NCBI GenBank assembly: GCA_963921425.1
Contig: OY992837.1
Span: forward strand, 19,608,630-19,672,629
Origin: Dryas octopetala
Lineage: Eukaryota > Streptophyta > Magnoliopsida > Rosales > Rosaceae
DNA: 64,000 nt
Direction: 5' to 3'
In this document: piece after piece, positions 56,545 to 64,000 of the stretch
Numbering within the stretch: position 1 is the stretch's first letter
Layout: each line of letters starts with the position of its first letter
Translations under genes and position numbers: made by a program
Notes under the pieces: model-generated
What the model saw: the letters and a program-made list of their open reading frames with translations, nothing else
What the model was told of the DNA's origin: nothing
The model's database searches: none

Positions 56545-56612
56545 CAAAGTTGAGTAAGTGACAGAGACAGGCCTCCCTCTGGAATGAATACTAACTCAGG
56601 ACAGATCTGTCA
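56545..56612 (-). pseudogene. NLR C-terminal relic
   Basis: Minus strand reads CPELVFIPEGGLSLSLTQL, matching CPKLASIPEEGLPLSLTEL near the C-terminus of the NLR at 42.3-46.6 kb. A scrap left by local duplication and decay. Confidence 0.75.
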
Positions 56613-56649
56613 AGGTTTAACGTCGATCTACAAGTGGCATTTCAGTTTT

Positions 56650-58100
56650 TATTTTTATTTTTATTAACTGTGATTGAAATAAAAAATATTAATCATAATA
56701 TGACAAGCAAAAGGAGAAGCATGTAATAGTAAGAAATCTCAGCAGGAACAAGGCAAGATTTTGAAGACAATAAACCTCATCCATGTGTGGGCACGCCTTC
56801 TAGAAAAGAAGCAACTGTTGAATTAAGAAGAAATATGAAACGAGGTAAGAAACTCTGTTTCCAGTTCATTAATTGCAAGTTTGCATAAATGATTCCAAAA
56901 TTAATGACATTGGCCCACTTTAATGGTAAGTCTCAGGAAATGAAACAGTCATTGGCCAACATCCCATTGTCAAATTTTGAAGAGAAGTGAGTTTGTAAGT
57001 CTAATATGGCAAGACCATGAGCTTCTAGCATCTACTAAAAGCATCTCAACTTTGTGGTGTATAATTCTTGACCAAAATGCTGCTAAAATGGACTTCCTTC
57101 ATTTGTTTCTTAAAGATCAGAAATTATGCCTTACGAAAGACAAAAATAAGAAATATTACTGAAAATTTAACACACAAAAGAAGAAGCATTCAACAATTAA
57201 TAAGGAATCTCACCATTAAGAGAACAATGCATGCCTTTGAAGATGATAAATCTCATCCAACTATGGCAAGCCTCCTAAAAAATAAACATCCCGAGGAAAT
57301 TGTTCTGATTAAAAAAAAAAAAAAACAGAATTGAGAAAATTGAAGTTTCATAAAATAAGCTTAATTGAATGGTTCAACAACAGTTTTTGTGCACAAAATT
57401 ATTAGAAATGCTTTGGTGACAATTCTTGCAATTAAGAAAGGAAAGCTAGAGAAGTAAAGAAGTTGGAAGTACATGCATGCAATATGCTTACTAAGAAACA
57501 AAAGCTGAAAATAAAAATATTCTCACCTGTGGATGTGTGAGGAATGAAAGTGATTAAAGGGGATGGCCAGTAGTGAAGGGATGAAGGCGCGTGTTGTCAC
57601 CAACTTGCTCGATTAATAAAAGGATTTGGGAATCCTACTATTACAAATGTAGTGGCCTTACCAACTTGTGAAGCTGAGTACTATGTGTCTTACAATTTGC
57701 TTTGTCGACACCAGTTTCTTTTTTTTTTTTGGTGGAAGACACCAGTTTCACAAATTCTTATATTTGTGTGGACACCAGTGTTTTACTAGAAGAGCAATGA
57801 GCCCTTGTACTTATCTGTTAGTCTAGTGAGAAATACCACATTTTAAGTACATAAAAGGAGTTCAAGATTTAACTTCGGAAACTAGACAGAGGGCTGATAT
57901 ATGAGAGAGATGGTTACCTCAATTATGTAACCTGTATCTATAAATTAATACCAGAAAGAAAGAAAATCAAACTACTTAAAAGTTGGCTAAGTTCTTTTTT
58001 AAAAAAAAAAAACCAAATACAAGTTACCAAAGACATGGTCAAAACGAATTGCGCGCCTTCCGGTCCACAGGGTCAAGTGGATGATTTTGCATCTGATGGT
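56650..58100. other. Further copies of NLR-downstream sequence
   Basis: 56680-56790 and 57160-57270 each resemble the segment at 38.83-38.94 and 59.26-59.38 kb (AATCATAATATGACA, AGAAGCAT, AAGAAATCTCA, TTTTGAAGACAATAAA, CTCATCCA). No gene supported. Confidence 0.55.
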
Positions 58101-58109
58101 ACTTAGTTG

Positions 58110-59440
58110 CACTTAAGTAGAGCTAGAAGAAGAACATGCGTAAATGTTGTGATGATGATTCTTCTCTTCAAGTCTATTATTGATGCAAAGGACTTTGTGA
58201 AAAATAAAAACCAAATGAATTACTAGGAATCCCTTTTTTTTTTTTTCGATTCATTTTTATTGGCCTCATTACAATTATTAATTAAAAAGCAAACAAAATT
58301 AAGGTGTTAAAAAAATAAATGATATAATGAAATTGAAAAAGATTTAAGTTCATTACAATATTCAGGAATTTCAATACATTAGTGAGTCTAGGTGGATTGT
58401 AAGGAAATTAAAAAGCTTGAAGATTGATCGATCCCCTTGAGGCGGATGGAAAAGGATTTGCTCAAAACAGTTTTGAGCATAAAGGACCTTTCACTACAAC
58501 CCTTCTACTTTGAACAACAAAAGCAAAACTCAAGGACAATGGTAGATGTTTTATTACAAGTCTTTCAATCATAATTCAGTCTTTCACTACAACTATTACC
58601 ACTTTTGATTTTCTCCAAATTTCAAACCAAAGCAGAAAAATTCAGTCTTTTAGTCATAATGTCTAAGCTTCCCAAAATGTGGATTTACGAGCCTTTCCAC
58701 TTTGCTCTCTGTAAGTCTGTATATTACTTTTTTTTTTTTTTTGACAAGCCAGCATGTTACTATTAATACTGCAATTAATATTGGCACATCTCAAGAAATA
58801 ATTCACTGGAAGATGTTAATAATTACTCCATGTATATTGAAATGGAAAAGCATATAAAAATTTATTGAAACTCACCACTTAAGAGTCGAGTACAGGATAT
58901 TAAAAGTAAGCACCATAACTGGCCGGCAATTTAAAAGTAAGAAAACACACCAGTTAAAGGATTTAAAAATGATAAATCTCATGGAAATCCACCAAGCTCC
59001 TCCAAAACATGTATGCTTCAAAGCGGAAGAATTAGAAACAGTTAAAAAAAGCTCTGTACATGATCTCAACACAAGTTTACTATGGATTTGATAATTGTCA
59101 TTTTTCCTTGAATTCATTACAAATATAGTGACAATAATTCGTATATAAGGGGAAAGGAGGTATTGCAGAAACAGAAAGTAATTGTGTGAATTGAATTCTA
59201 TCCAAGTTAAATATTTACAAGTAGCATTACAATTTTTTTTTAATGATTTTTAAAAGTGTGTGAATCCCATTGAAATAGGAAATATTAATCATAATATGAC
59301 ACAAAAGTAGAAGCATTTAACAGTAAGAAATCTCACCATGTACGAGGGAAAATTTTGAAGACAATAAATCTCATCCATGTGTGGTGTACACCTTCTCTGA
59401 AAGAAGAAACCCTTGAATTAAAACAAGGTACTGTGCTGTG
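58110..59440. repeat. Duplicated NLR-downstream segment, copy 2
   Basis: Partner of 37775-38990, about 20.3 kb away in the same orientation, including the palindrome CTCAAAACAGTTTTGAG. It is followed at 59580-59870 by a match to 41541-41830. The 2.5-kb stretch at 39.0-41.5 kb, with the small copia-type element and the MAM33 scrap, is absent here. Confidence 0.85.
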
Positions 59441-59999
59441 TCGACAACTCTTACAATGAGGCAAGGAAATCTACAGAAGATAACAGAGTTTGGTGTTTTT
59501 TCTTCGCTAAAAGCTTCCCCTACATAGAACTGCAGATGTAAAGAGAAATAGAATCCTGGGGAAATTTTCAAAAGCATATATTAATTAAGAACCTTTTAAT
59601 CTATACCTAATCTGATAGAGTACTTTCTGAAGAGACGTGAGTTTGTTAATTTAATAATCTGGCAGGGTCATGAGCTTCTAGCATCTACTAAATGCATCTC
59701 AACTTATAATAAAATAAAATAAAAAAAAAAAAAAAAAAAAAATCTCAACTTTCTGGTTCCTACATGTATTTTCTATGAATGATCGAAATTTATCTGTTCA
59801 ATTAATGAAATATTACTCACAATACGATACACAAAAGGAAAAGAATTAATTACAAACATAAGGGGAGATGAGGTATCAGTGTATCACAAGGGAAAAATGC
59901 AGCAGAGCGGCATACTGTGTTGTAAAATTTAATTGAAAACAAAAATCAAAATATGAAATAAGACATACGCGATGAGGCGTGGGTTCTCATCAATCTCTA

Positions 60000-60490
60000 A
60001 TACATATGCTAGGGATGTGGGTTATTTTGGGCCAGTATCGTCCTTTACCATGCAGCTTCACATTTCTTTTGTAGCAGCGGACACTTCAAGATCAAAAGTT
60101 TCGTAAGTGAAAGAGGCAGGTCCTCCTCTGGAATGGATGCTAGCTTTGGACATTGTAGACCCAAAGACATTGAAGGGAGGTGAGGAATTGAAATCCCTTG
60201 ATGGATAGACACTGAAGATTTGGGAATCCTTGGATGTACAGTTCAATGAGAGATTTGGGGAGCAGCATCTCCTTATTCTCGGGTGGAAACAACACCACAT
60301 CTGGATCTTCACCTTCGATCCACAACTCTCTAAGAGAGGTGCAACCCCCACTCCAACAGCTGCTCACAACTTTTGACCCTCCGAATGGTCAGTGATGTTA
60401 GGTTGGGAGGAAAGGAAAGTAATCAATCTTCAATTTCTGAAGAGAGTTGAGATTGTGCATGTCGGGTAACTCCTCCAATTTGTCACAATC
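60000..60490 (-). pseudogene. Truncated NLR copy (C-terminal leucine-rich repeats)
   Basis: The minus strand reads SLRELWIEGEDPDVVLFPPE, NKEMLLPKSLIELYIQGFPN and LQCLSIKGFQFLTSLQCLWV, nearly the same as the end of the intact NLR. Relative to that gene it has small indels, including a 4-bp insertion (GCAT in the AAGCTGCATGGTAAAGG stretch) that alters the final residues. The homology stops exactly at 60490, where a gypsy LTR begins, so the rest of this copy may lie beyond the element, outside the window. Confidence 0.88.
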
Positions 60491-60778
60491 TGTTACGAAG
60501 CTGTGATTTGCTTAATCACAACTTATAGTCACATTTACTATTTTACTGTTTTATCTTTTAAATTGATTGTAACTGCTATCTGGCAGCCTAGGCTTGGATA
60601 AATTGTTTGTTAACGCAAGTATATAGGCCAACAGCTCTTTCTTTGTAAGTCAGTGATTAAATAGAAAGTATCAATGAAATATCCTCTGGAGTCTTCGTGA
60701 CTCCAGCTCTTCCTTCCATCTTCTCCTTCTTCTTCATTTCCTCTGCATATTCAGGTCAAGGTTGAAAGGGGTCTAACA
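60491..60778 (+). repeat. 5' LTR of the gypsy element
   Basis: Starts TGTTACGAAG directly after NLR sequence and ends GTCTAACA, two bases before the primer site. CAATC (60486-60490) is the expected target duplication. Confidence 0.88.
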
Positions 60779-63700
60779 TTTGGTATCAGAGCCATTTGAT
60801 CCTTGTTCCCTTCCTGTGTATGCCCTGCTACCTCACCCGCACGAAGCAAATGGATGCTCGTCTGACCGCCGTCGAAACTTCCATCACCGCTTTCACTACC
60901 GACCTTCAATCTTTGAGGGATTCCTTTCCAGCCACCATTGATGCACAACTCCGTGTGTATTTTAACCAGCTCCGCCGTGACCTCGCTCTAGGGGGAGGGG
61001 GTGGATCGGACGCTGAAGATGCAGCGGAGAACGCTGATGGTGGTTATTATCGTCGCCGTCGTCCTGATGGAGGGGGGGGGGGGGGAGGAGCGCAGCGTCA
61101 ACCATGGCCACATCGGATCGATTTTCCTCGTTTTTCCGATGGGGATGATCCATTAGCTTGGATCTACAAAGCAGAGCAATATTTTTCTCTCTACAACACG
61201 CCCGAGCATCAAAAAGTGGTCACCGTCTCTTTTCATCTCGAGAACGAAGCACTACAGTGGTTTCGTTGGATGGATTGCCTAGCGACGACACCACGTTGGG
61301 AGGATTTCACTTGTGCATTTTGCAGAGAATTTGGGCCATCAGAATTTGATGATAGTGCTGAGGCTCTCTTCAAATTGAAGCAAACAGGTACTCTCAAGGA
61401 TTATGTTACTGAATTTCGCCGATTGGCAAATCGTACTAGAGAAGTTGGACCTATTTTACTTAAGAGTTGTTTTCTGGGAGGCTTAAAGAAGGAATTAAAA
61501 TTTGATGTCAAGTTGATGCGTCCTTCGACTGTTCATGAGGCAATTGCTCTGGCTGCTCAAATTGATGCTAAGTTGAGTGAACTTAAGCCTGTAGTTAAAC
61601 CCTCACCAATTCCAGGCTCTGGCTCTGCTGCAAAGCCATTAGCCATCTTACCACCACCCAATAATATTGTTAAGCCTACTGGGTTACCCATGTTCAAAAA
61701 ATTGACACCAGAAGAAGTCCAATTGAAGAAGTCTAAGGGCCTTTGTTTTTATTGTGAAGAAAAATATACACGGGGTCATAGATGTAATCAGAAACAACTA
61801 TTGGTTCTAGATGTGAATTGGGAGATGGAGGATCAAGAGTTAATAGATGAAGAAACTGTGGTTGATTCCTCTGGGGAATTACAACAAATGGAGCTTAGTG
61901 AGTGTGCATTTTATGGTACATCAGCCACGAAGTCTATCAGAACCATGAAAGTTGCAGGTTTCATTGGAAATTGCCATGTAACTATTCTTTTGGATTCTGG
62001 CAGTACTCACAACTTTGTGGATGGTAGGTTGATCAAAAAGCTTGGCTGGAAGTTGAACCCCACTATTGAGTTTGAGGTGTTGATAGCCGATGGGGGTAAA
62101 GTTAAGAGTAAAGGGTGTTTGAACACCACTCTTTCTATGAGTGATTATGTGTTTGACTCAAATCTTTTTGCTACCTCTTGGAGGTTGTGATGTGGTCCTA
62201 GGTGTGCAATGGTTATCCTCAGTAAGCCCTGTGTTATGGGATTTCCAGCTTTTGACTATGGAATTTAGCGTGGGAGCAGTAAAATATAAGATAGAAAGCA
62301 CTCAACCTCAAGCACCTTTGGTACAAGAAGCAACTCTGCAACAACTTGAGAGAATTTTGCATACTTCAAGTTTCGGAATCTTGCTTTATTCTATGGCAGC
62401 CGACAAAATTGAAGCATGTGATTTGAACACCAAGCAGTTGGAGGAATTACAAGAAGTTTTGTCAGAATTCGATGATGTCTTTCAAAGCCCAACTACCCTA
62501 CCACCAAACAGATCCCATGATCACAAGATTCCACTCATTCCAGGAGCTAAACCACCTAGTATCAGACCCTATCACTATGGCCCACTACAGAAAACTGAAA
62601 TTGAGAAAGCAGTACATGAGTTGTTGAGTTCAGGGTTTATACGGGCAAGTCACAGTCCTTTCTCATCTTCTGTGTTGTTAGTCAAAAAGAAAGAAGGAAC
62701 TTGGCGAATGTGCATGGATTACAGGGAGCTTAATCAAGTCACTATTAAAGATAAGTACCCCATACCATTGATTGATGACTTATTGGTTGAATTGCATGGT
62801 GCTAAGTATTTTACTAAGCTGGATTTGAGATCAGGTTACCACCAAATTAGGATGGATCCTGCAGATGTGGAGAAAACAGCCTTTAGAACGCATGAAGGCC
62901 ACTATGAGTTCTTGGTTATGCCATTTGGGCTAACCAATGCACCTGCATCCTTCCAAAACCTTATGAATGATGTGTTTAGACCATTTTTGAGAAAGTTTAT
63001 ATTAGTTTTTTTTTATGATATATTGATTTTTAGCAGGAGTTGGGAAGAACACTTGTCTCATTTGCGGCAGGCTTTGCAAATACTTCAACAGAATCAACTT
63101 TTTGTTAAAAAGCAAAAATGTGCTTTTGGTCAAAGTAAAGTGGAATATCTGGGCCACATTGTTTCTAGAGAGGGAGTGGCAGCTGACCCATCAAAGCTGC
63201 AAGCCATTGTGGATTGGCCTATTCCCACAACAGTCAAGGAGTTAAGGGGATTCTTGGGGCTAACAGGTTACTACAGAAAATTTGTACCTGGTTATGGTAA
63301 GATTTGCCAGCCCCTATATCAATTAACCAAGAAGGAAGGGTTTCTTTGGACTGATGCTGCAACTGAAGCCTTTCAACATCTCAAGAGTATCATGGTATCA
63401 CCACAAGTTCTAGCTTTACCAGATTTCAATTTACCCTTTGAAATTGAGTGTGATGCTTCAGGGAATGGAATTGGGGCAGTCTTACAACAAAGGGGAAGAC
63501 CAATAGCTTTTACAAGCCAATCTCTGGGTCCTAGGAATCAAGCATTGTCAACATATGAAAGAGAACTCATTGCTATTGTGCATGCAGTGAGAAAATGGCA
63601 AGGATATCTACAAGGAAGACATTGTGTGATTAAAACTGATAACAACAGTTTGAAGTTCTTTTTGAATCAAAGGGCTAACACTCCATTCCAACAGAAGTGG

Positions 63701-64000
63701 GTGGATAAGTTGCTTGGGTTTGATTATGAGATACAGTACAAGCATGGTACTGAAAATGTTGTTGCAGATGCTCTCTCCAGAGTTCATGGTGCTGAACAGC
63801 TTGCAGAAACTCCCCTGAATAGTCAATTTGAATGTACATCAATCTCTTACCCTTACTTTGGATGGTTGGATGAACTGAGAAGACATGTGGAGCAGGATGA
63901 ATGGATAATTAACAAGTTGCGAGAATTGGCTGCTGTAGATGCAAGTACTGATCAGCAGTCTAAATTGCGAAAATTTCAGGTGGATAATGGGTTTCTCAAG
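60491..64000 (+). mobile_element. Ty3/gypsy retrotransposon, right end outside the window
   Basis: A 288-bp 5' LTR (60491-60778, TGTTACG...CTAACA) is followed by a TGGTATCAGAGCC primer site (60781-60793). Parts in order: gag (about 60.8-61.8 kb) with a CX2CX4HX4C-type knuckle (CFYCEEKYTRGHRC); aspartic protease with LLDSGSTHNFVD (about 62.0 kb); reverse transcriptase (about 62.6-63.1 kb; YRELNQVTIKDKYPIPLIDD, LDLRSGYHQIRMD, MPFGLTNAPASFQN); and RNase H (about 63.4-63.8 kb). Integrase and the 3' LTR should lie past 64000. It is broken, with perhaps two or three breaks. A short LTR and the reverse transcriptase style suggest a chromovirus, perhaps Reina-like. It is inserted in the truncated NLR copy. 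Age cannot be set without the second LTR. Confidence 0.9.

Overview
This window is plant nuclear DNA, most likely from a eudicot. It has A/T-rich intergenic DNA, GT-AG introns, plant-type telomere-like CCCTAAA runs, an FBD-type F-box gene, a CC-NB-LRR (NLR) resistance gene and many plant transposable elements. A rosaceous source fits the general look, but I cannot prove it from sequence alone. Only two genes look whole: a three-exon F-box/FBD gene (6344-8420, minus) and a single-exon NLR (42310-46599, minus). Almost everything else is repeats, element relics or pieces of host genes.

Layout. 0-6.3 kb: an edge-cut Ty3/gypsy-type LTR (minus), then a very young Ty1/copia element (1345-6291) that landed 52 bp past the stop codon of the F-box gene. 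8.4-14.3 kb: gene-poor DNA with a diverged tandem duplication, a copia LTR remnant (11702-12240) and a receptor-kinase fragment (about 13.4-13.65 kb).

14.3-34.2 kb is the unusual part. Four blocks (14.34-15.98, 20.89-21.74, 24.41-25.04 and 28.65-30.39 kb) are built from a short motif, TTACCATTTTCTTGA, present in both orientations and organised into higher-order units of about 200-225 bp. The second and third blocks are one array split by a CACTA (En/Spm) transposon that retains a Ulp1-like protease end and its 3' terminus (24412). Between the blocks lie fragments of unrelated host genes, all on the minus strand and with introns kept: ubiquilin/DSK2, a vacuolar sorting receptor and an unrecognised C-terminus in one interval, and a P4-ATPase (flippase) in the next. 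A TMK-like kinase piece lies further right. The two intervals share a C/T-rich leader next to the array and common flanking modules (called P, Q and R here). The best reading is a family of large, gene-capturing, non-autonomous DNA transposons whose subterminal regions are palindromic minisatellites. I could not find their exact termini.

34.7-64 kb: a copia relic, a GC-rich possible gene start (about 36.8-37.1 kb), a small non-autonomous copia-type element (39367-40589), a MAM33-like exon fragment, then the NLR gene. The NLR is flanked by direct repeats of about 400 bp, and its 3' flank recurs about 20 kb away (58.1-60.5 kb) with a truncated NLR copy, as expected of a tandem NLR cluster. A Ty3/gypsy element (60491 to beyond the window) is inserted in that truncated copy. 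Between them lie a tandem array of about 300-bp units (49.7-51.3 kb) flanked by long direct repeats, a Tourist-like MITE, and a fold-back Mutator-like element with a 9-bp target duplication and a nested MITE.
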